From positions 124,001 through 188,000 of the forward strand of contig NZ_FOQV01000006.1 in the NCBI RefSeq assembly GCF_900113835.1: DNA of 64,000 nt, in the 5' to 3' direction. Origin of the DNA: Allobosea sp. OK403. GTDB taxonomy: Bacteria; Pseudomonadota; Alphaproteobacteria; Rhizobiales; Beijerinckiaceae. Made by a program: the position numbers and the translations under genes. The notes beneath the pieces were generated by a model. The model was not told the DNA's origin, ran no database searches, and saw nothing but the letters and a program-made list of their open reading frames with translations. This document shows positions 36,169-44,857 of this stretch, in pieces (the stretch's first letter is position 1; every line of letters begins with the position of its first letter).

Positions 36169-37919
36169 CAGGCGACTTCGGCTCGATGCGAGGCCGGTTC
36201 CTTTGCGGCGTCGCGCTGGCCCAACGCATGCTGGATCGCACGGTAGGCGAAGGTGAGCGCGGGGCCGATCGTGATGCCGGGACCTGGATAGGTACCGCCC
36301 ATGATCGAATTCGCTTCATTGCCGCAGGCATAAAGCCCGCCGATCGGCCGGTTCTCGCCATCGAGCACGCGAGCCCATTCGTCGATGACGAGGCCGGTCG
36401 CCGCGCCGATATCGCCGGGCACGAGCTTCACCGCATAGAAGGGCGCTGTCGCGATCGGCCCAAGCGTCGGATTGGGGCCCTTCGAGGCATCGCCATTGGC
36501 GCGGTGATAGGCGGTGGCGCCGCGGCCGAATTCGGGGTCGATCCCGGTCCTGGCGTAGCCGTTCATGTTGGCGATGGTCGTTTCGAGGATAGCCGGCTCC
36601 ATGCTGAGTTTTTCGGCGAGGGCGGCCACCGTCTCGCCTTCGATGAGATAGCCGTCATCGAGATAGGGCTTGAGGCTCTTCGCGCCCATCCGGACCTGGC
36701 CCAGCCCGTAGCTCTTCAGGCCGACGGCGTCGGTGATGATGAAGCAGGGGATCGTCGGCGCATTGCGATTGGCCTCGAACATTGCTCGGACGAAGAGGTG
36801 GTAGGAGGTCGATTCATTGACGAAGCGGCGCCCGTGCTGATCGACGCAGACGGTGCCTGGCTTGCTGCGATCGAGCACGAAATGCGGGAAGACGGCTGTC
36901 GAACCGTCGGGACGCATCCGCAGCGAGACCGGCGCCCAATAGGCATTGTCGAGATTGCCTTCGCCGAGGCGTGCGCCGAGCTCGAGCGCCAGGTCCTGCA
37001 TCTCGCCGGTGTGGCCGGGCGCGGCGGGGCTGAAATCGGGAGCGGGCGAAGCCAGCAGCTCCGCGCGGCGCGTTTTGTGCCGGTTGAAGCCGCCTGCCGC
37101 GAGCACCACGCCATGGCGCGCCTCGACCGTTCGCGTTTGTCCGGCTTGCGCGAGCACAACGCCTGCAACGCCATCCGGGCCGGAGAGGAATTGCGAGACC
37201 GAGGTTCCAAGCAGGACCGTGCCGCCACGCTTCTTCAAGGAGAGCAGCAGCCGCCCGATCAGCGCATTGCCCATGACGAGTCGTGTGCCGCGCGGGCTCT
37301 TCAGCCGGTCCAGGCCATAGCGTCCCAGGATCGCGGCGGCGTGCCGAAAGGATTTCCAGGATGTCTTGAGACCGAGCAGATGGCCGATATCCGTGCGGTC
37401 AACCATCATGCCGCCGAAGAGGGTGAATTCAGGGATCGGCGGGCGGATGCGGGCGAGGTCGTCGCCAAGCTCGCGGCCGTCGAAGGGCAGGGGCTCGAGC
37501 GCCCGTCCGCGCATCGTCGCGCCCTCGACCTGCTGTTCATAGTCCGGATGAGTGGCGTAGGGGCGGAACCTGACATCGGTTTTCGCCTCCAGCGCCGCGA
37601 CCGCGTCCGGGCCGCTCTTCAGAAAGGCTTCGCGCAGGCTTGCGGAGGAACGGTTGCCGACGACGCCGGTCAGGAAGGTGGCCGCCTTCTCGAAGCTGTC
37701 ATCGGTCGCAACCTTGCTCGCATGCAGCGAATTCGGGATCCAGGTCGTCGCCGCCGAAAGCGCGGTGGTGCCGCCGACATACTCCGTCCGCTCGACGACG
37801 AGGACGGATTTGCCGGCGATAGCCGCGAAGACGGCAGCAGCCAGCCCGCCGCCGCCGGCGCCAACGACGATGATGTCGTAGCTGGCATTGTCGGGAATGG
37901 CGTCGATGCTCGTAAACAT
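36168..37919 (-). CDS. FAD-dependent dehydrogenase 2 (KstD/fumarate reductase flavoprotein family)
   Basis: A 583-residue flavoprotein. YDIIVVGAGGGGLAAAVFAA forms the FAD motif, followed by ERTEYVGGTTALSAATTWIP; the C-terminal FAD block is YPGPGITIGPALTFAY. ATG 37919 (MFTSIDAIPD) has GAGGAGG 7 bases upstream; the open frame extends to 38018 into the AroE-like gene. Two flavoproteins of one family in tandem suggest successive or stereospecific desaturation steps on a cyclic substrate. Confidence 0.9.
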   Translation of the reverse strand: MFTSIDAIPDNASYDIIVVGAGGGGLAAAVFAAIAGKSVLVVERTEYVGGTTALSAATTWIPNSLHASKVATDDSFEKAATFLTGVVGNRSSASLREAFLKSGPDAVAALEAKTDVRFRPYATHPDYEQQVEGATMRGRALEPLPFDGRELGDDLARIRPPIPEFTLFGGMMVDRTDIGHLLGLKTSWKSFRHAAAILGRYGLDRLKSPRGTRLVMGNALIGRLLLSLKKRGGTVLLGTSVSQFLSGPDGVAGVVLAQAGQTRTVEARHGVVLAAGGFNRHKTRRAELLASPAPDFSPAAPGHTGEMQDLALELGARLGEGNLDNAYWAPVSLRMRPDGSTAVFPHFVLDRSKPGTVCVDQHGRRFVNESTSYHLFVRAMFEANRNAPTIPCFIITDAVGLKSYGLGQVRMGAKSLKPYLDDGYLIEGETVAALAEKLSMEPAILETTIANMNGYARTGIDPEFGRGATAYHRANGDASKGPNPTLGPIATAPFYAVKLVPGDIGAATGLVIDEWARVLDGENRPIGGLYACGNEANSIMGGTYPGPGITIGPALTFAYRAIQHALGQRDAAKEPASHRAEVA

Positions 37920-37930
37920 GGATGGCCTCC

Positions 37931-38746
37931 TCAGCCGAGCCTCTCGCCGGCGAGCAGGAATTCGACCATCGCGGTCTGCAGCGCCTGATACATCTCGGTT
38001 CCCGTCGAGGTCCGACAACCGAGCTTCCGGGCGGCCTCGATCAGCGGCGACACGGCCGGCACGGTGACGACGCAGCCGACGAAGGTGGAAGGCGAGAGCT
38101 TGGCGACATCGACCGGCAAAGCGTCGCCCGGCTTCATCCCGGCGGGCGTCGCATTGGCGACGAGGTCGAAGCCTGTCGGGTCAGGCGAGCCGGCGATGAT
38201 CTTCGCCTTGTTCCTGGCGTTGAGCCGCTCGATCAACCGGTCGCGACGTGTGGTGTCGGCGTCATGGATGGCGAGTTCGCGGACACCGGCATCGACGAGG
38301 GCGAGCGCGATCGCGGAGCCCGCGCCACCGGCGCCGATCAAGAGTGCGCGCTTGCCGGACGGATCGTAGCCCGCAGTCTTCACCGCGCCGACGAAACCGA
38401 GCCCATCGACCATCTCGCCATGCCAGCCACCATCCTCGCGGCGGCGCATGATGTTGACCGCGCCGAGGAAATCGCCGCGCTCGGACGCGCTGCTGCAATG
38501 CGCGTGGCAGGCGAATTTATGCGGCACGGTCACGATGATGCCGTCGAGGTTCTTCAGCCGGGTCGCAACCGTCAGGAAATCCTTCAGGTCCTCGGGCGAG
38601 ACCCGCACGGGCGCCACCACGGCGTCATGATCGCGCGCGGCGAAGGCCGTCGTCATGCCGGCCGGGGATTTCACCTGGGCGATCGGATCGCCGATGATGA
38701 GATTGAGGCGCGTTGCGCCGGTGATGTTGAAATCCATCGCGGTCAT
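37931..38746 (-). CDS. Shikimate dehydrogenase (AroE/YdiB)-like protein
   Basis: A 271-residue protein with the shikimate dehydrogenase layout: N-terminal IIGDPIAQVKSPAGM, catalytic Lys in IIVTVPHKFACH, Asp in GEMVDGLGFVGAV and the Rossmann motif LLIGAGGAGSAIALAL. It differs from biosynthetic AroE in its C-terminal part (TGTEMYQALQTAMVEF) and context, between flavoprotein and ABC-transporter genes, so a catabolic quinate/shikimate-type dehydrogenase is more likely than aromatic amino acid synthesis. The gap to the flavoprotein gene is 11 bp. Confidence 0.87.
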   Translation of the reverse strand: MTAMDFNITGATRLNLIIGDPIAQVKSPAGMTTAFAARDHDAVVAPVRVSPEDLKDFLTVATRLKNLDGIIVTVPHKFACHAHCSSASERGDFLGAVNIMRRREDGGWHGEMVDGLGFVGAVKTAGYDPSGKRALLIGAGGAGSAIALALVDAGVRELAIHDADTTRRDRLIERLNARNKAKIIAGSPDPTGFDLVANATPAGMKPGDALPVDVAKLSPSTFVGCVVTVPAVSPLIEAARKLGCRTSTGTEMYQALQTAMVEFLLAGERLG

Positions 38747-38757
38747 GATCTCCGTGT

Positions 38758-41295
38758 TCAGACGACAGCCGCATGGGCTGGCGGATTCTGATTCTCGCCA
38801 TGGACGACGCCGAGCAGGCGGGCCTGGAGGGCGTGGTCCTTTTCAAGCGTGGTGGCATCGCCGGCGAAGGCAACCTGGCCGTTGACCAGGACATAGGCGC
38901 GGTCGACGATCGGCAGCACGGTTTCGGCGTGGTGCTCGACGATCACCATCGCGACCCGTCCGCGCAGCTTCACCAGCGCATCCATCACTTCATTGACGAC
39001 GGCCGGCGCCAGTCCCTCAAAAGGTTCGTCGAGCAGGATGAGCTTGCTCGGCACCATCAGGGCGCGGGCGATCGCGACCATCTGCCGTTCGCCGCCAGAC
39101 AGGTTCTCGGCCTTGGCCCCCTGGCGCGTGCGCAATCGGGGGAAGAGCTGGAAGATCTCCTCCAGATTCATTCCGCCTGGCCGCGTTGCGAGCTGCAGGT
39201 TCTCAACGACGGTGAGGTTGGGGAAGAGGCGTCGCCCTTCCGGTACGAGCGAGATGCCGAGCCGGTTGATCTCGAAGGGGCGCAGCTTCGCCAATTGCGT
39301 TCCCGCGAAGGAGATCGTCCCTGCATCGAGCGGCAGGCTGCCGGTGAGCGCGCGCAACGCCGTTGTCTTGCCGACGCCGTTGCGGCCGAGCAGCGCGACG
39401 GCCTCGCCCTTGCGAACCTCCAGGCTAACGCCGGAGAGGACGGTGCTGCCGCCATAGCCGACCGCGATATCGCGCGCCGCGAGCAGCGCTTCGGTCGCCG
39501 CGCCGACCCGGCGCTCGATGGCCGGCGCCGCCTGGTCTGCGCTTCTGGCCGCGCCGAGATAGGCGGAGATGACCTCCGGGTTGTTGGCCACCTCGGTCGG
39601 CTTGCCGTCCGCGATGATCCGGCCCTGATGCAGCACGGAGATGCGGTCCGAGATCGCCAGCACGCGGTCGATGTCGTGCTCGATCAGCAGCACCGCATGG
39701 TTCTTTGCGAGCCGGCGGATGAGATCGGCAACGATGATGCGGTCGGCTTCGGCGAGGCCAGCCAGCGGCTCGTCGAGCAGCAGCAACTTGGACTCGATCG
39801 CCAGCGTCACCGCGATCTCGAGCAGGCGTTTGGCGCCATGGGGAAGGTCCGCGCAAGGGGCGGCGGCCTTGTCGGCGAGCCCGACCGCATCCAGCAGCGA
39901 CCAGCTGCGCGCATTGATCGCGTCGATGCCATGGGCGTCGTTCAGCAATCCGCGCGCGCCGATCTTCTGGGCCTGCACGGCGATGCGGACATTCTCGAAC
40001 ACGCTGAGATTGGGAAAAACCGACAGGATCTGGAAGGAGCGGCTGATGCCGAGCCGGGCGCGGGCATGTATCGATAGCCTGGTGATGTCCCGGCCTTCGA
40101 AGAAGACCTTGCCGCCGCTCGGCGGCAGCACGCCGGTCAGCATGTTGTAGAAGGTCGTCTTGCCGGCTCCGTTGGGACCGATGATCGAATGCAGCACGAA
40201 GGGCCGCACTTCGAAATCGATATCGTGGGCGGTGACGAGGCTGCCGAAGCGCTTGTTCAGCTTCTTCGTCTCCAGGATCGGCCGGTCCGGATCGATCGCC
40301 TGGGCTGCGCTTGCATAGGGCGCGATCACGGCGGGGCGGGGCGGGATCGTGTTGCGCGTCAGCGTCCAGCGCTCGCGACGCAGCGCCCGTTGCACCAGCC
40401 CCTGGATGCCCTCAGGCGACAGCAGCGCGAACAGGATCAGGATCGGCGCGAAGATCAGCCACCAGTTCTCGGTGATGGCCGAAAGCCGGTTCTCCATGAT
40501 GATGAAGGTGATCGCACCCCAGAGCGGGCCGAGGAAATGGTGCACTCCGCCAAGTACGGTCATCAGCAGGGCGTCGCCGGCATGCTGCCAGCTCAGATTA
40601 TTGGCGTAGACGCCCTGCAGCAGCAGCGTGAGGAGAGCTCCGGCATAGCCGACGAAGCCGGCCATCAGGAGGAAGGAGCCGAGCCGCAGCAGATAGACAT
40701 TGTAGCCAAGGCTGCGGGCGCGCTGCTCATTGTCGCGCACGGCCTGCAGCGCGCGGCCGAAGGGCGAATGCGCGATCTGCCACAACAGCGCGATGGCGAC
40801 GACGACGCTCGCGACGGCGAAGAAATGGAAGCCGAGATCCGAGACGAAGCTCGGGCGTTCGACGCCCTGCAAGCCGTTCTCGCCACCGGTGACGGCTGTC
40901 CATTTGAACGCGACCTCGAAGGCGATCTGCGAACAGGCCAGCGTCAACAGCGAGAAATAAAGCCCCTTGCGACGCAAGATCAGCGCGCCGAGGACGAGCG
41001 CCAGCGCCAGCGAGAACAGCACCGCAAGGACAAGCGCCACGACATCGGTCGCGACGCGGCCAAGCACGAAGAAGGCGAGCGCATAGCTGGCGCAGCCGAA
41101 GAAGACCGAGGCGCCGAACGGCACGAGGCCGGTATAGCCGACGAGCAGGTTCACGCCCATTCCGTAGAGCGTGTAGATCGCGATCTGGGTGATCAGGCCG
41201 ACGGGCGCCCCCAGCATGAGCCAGAGCACGGTGAGACCGGAGAGGACGAGCGCCGCCCAGAGAGCAGGGTGGCGGAGAAGCTGTTGGGTCTTCAC
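38758..41295 (-). CDS. Branched-chain-type ABC transporter: fused LivM permease, LivG ATPase and LivF ATPase
   Basis: An 845-residue three-part protein. Residues 1-310 are a LivM-type permease (YGMGVNLLVGYTGLVPFGAS, AVRDNEQRARSLGYN). Residues about 341-585 are LivG (Walker A GPNGAGKTT, Walker B LLLLDEPLAGL). Residues about 610-835 are LivF (Walker A GRNGVGKTT, signature LSGGERQM, Walker B LILLDEPFEGL). The LivG signature reads LPHGAKR rather than LSYGxQR. GTG at 41295 is favoured: it overlaps the livH stop as GTGA and has GGGAG 8 bases upstream; ATG 41310 is the alternative. LivM-LivG fusions are common; the triple fusion is rarer. Confidence 0.9.
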   Translation of the reverse strand: MKTQQLLRHPALWAALVLSGLTVLWLMLGAPVGLITQIAIYTLYGMGVNLLVGYTGLVPFGASVFFGCASYALAFFVLGRVATDVVALVLAVLFSLALALVLGALILRRKGLYFSLLTLACSQIAFEVAFKWTAVTGGENGLQGVERPSFVSDLGFHFFAVASVVVAIALLWQIAHSPFGRALQAVRDNEQRARSLGYNVYLLRLGSFLLMAGFVGYAGALLTLLLQGVYANNLSWQHAGDALLMTVLGGVHHFLGPLWGAITFIIMENRLSAITENWWLIFAPILILFALLSPEGIQGLVQRALRRERWTLTRNTIPPRPAVIAPYASAAQAIDPDRPILETKKLNKRFGSLVTAHDIDFEVRPFVLHSIIGPNGAGKTTFYNMLTGVLPPSGGKVFFEGRDITRLSIHARARLGISRSFQILSVFPNLSVFENVRIAVQAQKIGARGLLNDAHGIDAINARSWSLLDAVGLADKAAAPCADLPHGAKRLLEIAVTLAIESKLLLLDEPLAGLAEADRIIVADLIRRLAKNHAVLLIEHDIDRVLAISDRISVLHQGRIIADGKPTEVANNPEVISAYLGAARSADQAAPAIERRVGAATEALLAARDIAVGYGGSTVLSGVSLEVRKGEAVALLGRNGVGKTTALRALTGSLPLDAGTISFAGTQLAKLRPFEINRLGISLVPEGRRLFPNLTVVENLQLATRPGGMNLEEIFQLFPRLRTRQGAKAENLSGGERQMVAIARALMVPSKLILLDEPFEGLAPAVVNEVMDALVKLRGRVAMVIVEHHAETVLPIVDRAYVLVNGQVAFAGDATTLEKDHALQARLLGVVHGENQNPPAHAAVV

Positions 41296-42161
41296 TCGAA
41301 GCGCTCCCATTTTTCGCCGAACAGGCCGCGAGGGCGCACGAGCAGGATGGCCGCCATCAGGACATACATGGCCGCTCCCGACCATTCAGGCTGGAACTGG
41401 ATGGTCATGGCCGTGGTCAGGCCGACGAGGAGACCGGCGATGATCGCACCCGCATAGGAGCCCAGGCCGCCGATCGTCACGATGACGAAAGCCGGCATGA
41501 TGGCGCCTGCCGCCATGGTCGGGTTCACCGTCCAGAGGGGCGCAGCCAGCATGCCCGCAAGACCTGCCAGCAGGCAGCCGATGCCGAAGACGAAGCTGAA
41601 CACCACGGGCAGGTTGATGCCGAGAAGGCCGACCATCTCGGCATCGCGCGAGCCGGCGCGGATGATCCGGCCGAATGGCGTGTAGGTCAGGAAGGCCCAG
41701 AACCCGATCAGCGCGGCCACCGTCACGGCCAGTACGAACATGCGGTATTTGGTGATCAGGATCGGGCCATATTCGACGAAGCCCGAGAGGAAGCGCGGCG
41801 CGGCGAAGGGCAGCGGAGCGCCGCCGAAGATCATGCGCAGCACCGACTCGAACAACAGCGCCAGCGCGAAGGTCAGGATCAGCCCGAGCAAGGGCTCCTT
41901 GCCGTAGAGGCGCCGGATCAGCACGATCTCGACCAGCACCCCGAGCGCTCCGGTGAGCAGCGGGGCGAGAAGGGCCGCCCACCAGCCGAATTCGCGGTTG
42001 AGCACGAGGGCGAGATAGGCGCCGATCGCGAAGAAGGCGCCATGGGCGAAATTCACGATGCCGAGCAGCCCGAAGATGATCGAGAGCCCAACCGCGATCA
42101 GCACATAGAGGAAACCCAGCACCAGGCCATTGACGGCCTGGGATAAGATCATATCGAGCAT
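41292..42161 (-). CDS. Branched-chain-type ABC permease (LivH-like)
   Basis: A 289-residue inner-membrane permease with about eight helices. Family features: VNGLVLGFLYVLIAVGLSIIFG compressed, GIVNFAHGAFFAIGAYLAL and a GLGSYAGAIIAGLLVGL block. It pairs with the fused LivM-LivG-LivF protein downstream, whose GTG overlaps its TGA. The binding protein gene lies upstream, separated by a 46-bp palindrome. Confidence 0.92.
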   Translation of the reverse strand: MLDMILSQAVNGLVLGFLYVLIAVGLSIIFGLLGIVNFAHGAFFAIGAYLALVLNREFGWWAALLAPLLTGALGVLVEIVLIRRLYGKEPLLGLILTFALALLFESVLRMIFGGAPLPFAAPRFLSGFVEYGPILITKYRMFVLAVTVAALIGFWAFLTYTPFGRIIRAGSRDAEMVGLLGINLPVVFSFVFGIGCLLAGLAGMLAAPLWTVNPTMAAGAIMPAFVIVTIGGLGSYAGAIIAGLLVGLTTAMTIQFQPEWSGAAMYVLMAAILLVRPRGLFGEKWERFE

Positions 42162-42187
42162 GGCGCACGGATCCTGCGGAGAGCGGC

Positions 42188-42286
42188 GCTAGAGCAATTT
42201 AACGATCCAATTGGATCGTTAAATTGCTCTAGCTCTTTGTGTTTTCTTCACGCGAACCGGCGGCCACTTCGCTCGAAAACGCTCCA
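42188..42286. repeat. 46-bp perfect palindrome plus dispersed repeat, copy D
   Basis: Arms 42188-42210 and 42211-42233 are exact reverse complements (23 bp each; centre GATCCAATTGGATC). The adjoining 42241-42286 repeats the CTTCACGCGAACCGG...CCACTTCGCTCGAAA block of copy C. It lies between the binding-protein gene and livH in one operon, so it may act as a partial terminator or RNA stabiliser giving excess binding protein. Confidence 0.85.
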
Positions 42287-42354
42287 GGCCGCGCGTCAGG
42301 GACCGGCCCGGGCGAGGCCCGGGCCGCGTTTGTAGAACCGATCGGTTCCTCAGA

Positions 42355-43617
42355 TCAGAGCGAATCCATCTTGCAGATGCTCTCGGCCTGGTTGCCGAAG
42401 GCCCGCGCGACACCGGACGGCGTTGCCGGCAACTCGGCCTTTACGTCGAAATAGTCCCATTTGTCGGTGATCTTCGGCTTGATGCTGGCCACCAGGAGGC
42501 GGCTGACCATCTGGTGGTCGAAGGCGCGATAGCCGAAATCGATGTCGCCGCGCTTGACGCTCCATGCCTCCAGGGCCTCGACGATCTTGGCGGGCTCGGT
42601 CGAGTTGGCGCGTTCGATGGCGTCGAGCAGGTTCTTCATGCCCATCCAGCCCATCCAGGTCTTGTCGGCGGCCGGGCGCTTGTATTTCTTCTCGTAATCG
42701 GCCGCCATCGCCTGCTCTTCGGGCGGGTTGTTCGGGTTCTTGTAGTACCAGGTCAGGGTATAGAGCCCGTCGGCGGCCTCGGGGCCGACGCCCCAGAGAT
42801 CGGTATTGCCGACAGAAATCTCGGCGAAGGGAATGCGGCCGCGCATGCCGAGCTCGTTCCACTGCTTCAGGAACGTGGTCAGGTCGCTTGCGGCAATGCC
42901 GCCGATCACCACATCCGGCTTGGCGGCGCGAATCTTGAGGATGAAGGAGCTGTAGTCCGGCGTGCCGACGGGCACCTCATCGGCGCCGACAAGCGTGCAG
43001 CCATTGGCTGCGGCGTATTCGGAGAAGGCGCGTTTGATATCCTGGCCGAAAGCGTAGGCCGCAGTGAGCAGATACCATTTCTTGCCGATATCGGCGCAGT
43101 AGGGCGCGAGCACGCGGGCATGGACATCGACCGGCGGCTGCAGGCGGAAGGTGTATTTGTTGCAGGACTTGCCGGTGAGATCGCCTGTCGCCGCATTGGC
43201 CGCGATGTAGGGGATCTTCGCCTTCTTCGCGACAGCCGAGATAGCGAGCGCAAAGGAGCTCAGCGCACCTCCGACGATGCCGACGACCTTGTGCTCGCCG
43301 ACGAGGCGCTCCGCATTCTGCTGTGCGCCTTGCGGGTTGGGCTCATCGAGCCAGACGATCTCGGCTGGCCGGCCGAGCAGCATGTTGTTGCGCTGCTCCA
43401 GGGCGAGCAGGCTGCCTTGTGCGAGATATTCGGACTGATCGACGATCGTGCCGGTCTTGGCCCAGATCATGCCGATCTTGATCGGCTCGGCGGCGGCGGC
43501 GTTGCCGATATAGGGCATGCCGAGTTTGCCTGAGACCAGGCCCGTCGCGCCCAGGGACGACGCGCCCATGATCAGGCCGCGCCGACCGATGACCGGCCCC
43601 TTTGTTTGATCGTCCTT
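42355..43617 (-). CDS. Branched-chain-type ABC substrate-binding protein, Tat signal
   Basis: A 420-residue binding protein of the Leu/Ile/Val type. GTG 43617 (MKDDQTKGPVIGRRGLIMGA) has GGGAGG 5 bases upstream; it gives a twin-arginine signal with RR at residues 13-14 and a hydrophobic stretch to about residue 40. Mature part begins PIKIGMIWAKTGTIVDQSEY. Similar binding proteins serve aromatic and alicyclic acids as well as amino acids. An upstream ATG (43638) would break the short spacing to the ribosome site. The frame continues upstream through the operator to 43815. Confidence 0.88.
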   Translation of the reverse strand, partial: KDDQTKGPVIGRRGLIMGASSLGATGLVSGKLGMPYIGNAAAAEPIKIGMIWAKTGTIVDQSEYLAQGSLLALEQRNNMLLGRPAEIVWLDEPNPQGAQQNAERLVGEHKVVGIVGGALSSFALAISAVAKKAKIPYIAANAATGDLTGKSCNKYTFRLQPPVDVHARVLAPYCADIGKKWYLLTAAYAFGQDIKRAFSEYAAANGCTLVGADEVPVGTPDYSSFILKIRAAKPDVVIGGIAASDLTTFLKQWNELGMRGRIPFAEISVGNTDLWGVGPEAADGLYTLTWYYKNPNNPPEEQAMAADYEKKYKRPAADKTWMGWMGMKNLLDAIERANSTEPAKIVEALEAWSVKRGDIDFGYRAFDHQMVSRLLVASIKPKITDKWDYFDVKAELPATPSGVARAFGNQAESICKMDSL

Positions 43618-43703
43618 CACATCGTCCTCCCACAGCATCCGGTTTTTCTGATTGGCTCCAGTCGCGCATCGAGGCGGACCGAACTCCGTCCGTGTAACAT
43701 AAT

Positions 43704-43753
43704 TGGAATCCAGTTCCAGTGTTATTTTCAAAACTGGAATCCAGTTCTGAAAA
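43704..43753. promoter_or_regulatory. Two palindromic operators, probably for the IclR-type regulator
   Basis: TGGAATCCAGTT occurs at 43704-43715 and 43735-43746, 31 bp apart (three helical turns). The second is the centre of a 29-bp palindrome at 43725-43753 with 14-bp arms and a single mismatch. It lies between the divergent binding-protein gene (start 43617) and the Gfo/Idh gene (start 43807), two genes before the IclR regulator. Confidence 0.75.
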
Positions 43754-43806
43754 TGCTTGACGCTGGAGCCGGTGCGGAGGACATATGCGGCGGAGTGGAG
43801 AGACCG

Positions 43807-44853
43807 ATGCCGCAATTCTCAATTGGCCTCGTCGGTGCGGGCGCGATCGGGCGCATGCATGCCGAGGTGATCCTCAAGACGGATTTCTGCCGCCTGACCG
43901 GGGTCGCCGACCCGACGGAAGCTGGCCGGCGCTTCTGCGAGGAAAGGGGGCTTGCCTGGTTCCCGGATCACCGCCAGCTCCTGGTGCAGGCACGCCCCGA
44001 TGCGCTGATCGTCGCGACGCCGAACAACACCCATCTGCCGATCTCGCTCGATGCGATCGCCGCCGGGGTGCCGGTTCTGGTCGAGAAGCCGGTCGCGAGC
44101 ACGGTCGAGGAAGGGGAAGCGCTTGCCGCGGCCTCCGCGAAGGCCGGCGTGCCGGTGCTTGTCGGCCACCACCGGCGCCATAACCCCATCATCGCCCGCG
44201 CCCGCGAACTCGTGGGGGCAGGCGAACTCGGGCGGCTGACCAATGTCTCGGTGCTCTACACCTTCTTCAAGCCGGAGCCTTATTTCGAGATGGCCTGGCG
44301 GCGCGAGCCTGGCGGCGGGCCAATCCTGATCAACCTCATCCATGAGATCGACCTGATCCGCTTCATCTGCGGCGAGATCGAAACCGTGCAGGCGGTGACC
44401 TCGAACGCGGTGCGCGGCTTTCCTGTCGAGGATACCGCGGCCGTCCTCCTGCAACTCACCAATGGCGCGCTGGTGACGATCAGCCTGTCGGATACGGCGG
44501 TCACACCCTGGAGCTGGGATCTCAGCTCGGGCGAACTGCCGCCTTACCCGCCGCAGCCGGCGCCGGTGAACTCGCATTTCATCAGCGGCACGCTGGGGTC
44601 GCTGACTTTGCCGCGCCTCGAACTCTGGCGTTATCGGGGGGAGAAGAGCTGGTTCGCCGCGCTCTCCCAGGATGCGCTTGCGGTCACGCGCGGCAGCCCA
44701 TACGTCGAACAGTTGCGTCACCTGTGCGAGGTTGCGCGGGGCGAAACCACGCCTCTGATCGATGCGGCCGACGCGACGAGGACGTTACGGGCGACACTTG
44801 CGGTGAGCGAGGCAGCGCGGACGGGCCGGCGTGTGGCCCTCACCTCCGGATAA
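43807..44853 (+). CDS. Gfo/Idh/MocA-family oxidoreductase
   Basis: A 348-residue NAD(P)-dependent dehydrogenase. N-terminal Rossmann motif IGLVGAGAIGRMHAEV, catalytic-region motif VLVEKPVASTVEEG and GHHRRHNP, with IHEIDLIRFI in the C-terminal domain. The family oxidises hydroxyls of sugars, inositols and related cyclic polyols. It opens a plus-strand operon that continues through the IclR gene to 50833. ATG 43807 is preceded by GGAG. Confidence 0.9.
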   Translation: MPQFSIGLVGAGAIGRMHAEVILKTDFCRLTGVADPTEAGRRFCEERGLAWFPDHRQLLVQARPDALIVATPNNTHLPISLDAIAAGVPVLVEKPVASTVEEGEALAAASAKAGVPVLVGHHRRHNPIIARARELVGAGELGRLTNVSVLYTFFKPEPYFEMAWRREPGGGPILINLIHEIDLIRFICGEIETVQAVTSNAVRGFPVEDTAAVLLQLTNGALVTISLSDTAVTPWSWDLSSGELPPYPPQPAPVNSHFISGTLGSLTLPRLELWRYRGEKSWFAALSQDALAVTRGSPYVEQLRHLCEVARGETTPLIDAADATRTLRATLAVSEAARTGRRVALTSG

Positions 44854-44857
44854 GCCC

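Noticed and set aside
36186-37988. A 600-codon plus-strand open frame
   Set aside because: Antisense to FAD-dependent dehydrogenase 2, whose FAD motifs and ribosome site are clear.
37931-38746. Housekeeping aroE of the shikimate pathway
   Set aside because: Its C-terminal region and its place within a catabolic operon differ from biosynthetic AroE; kept as AroE-like only.
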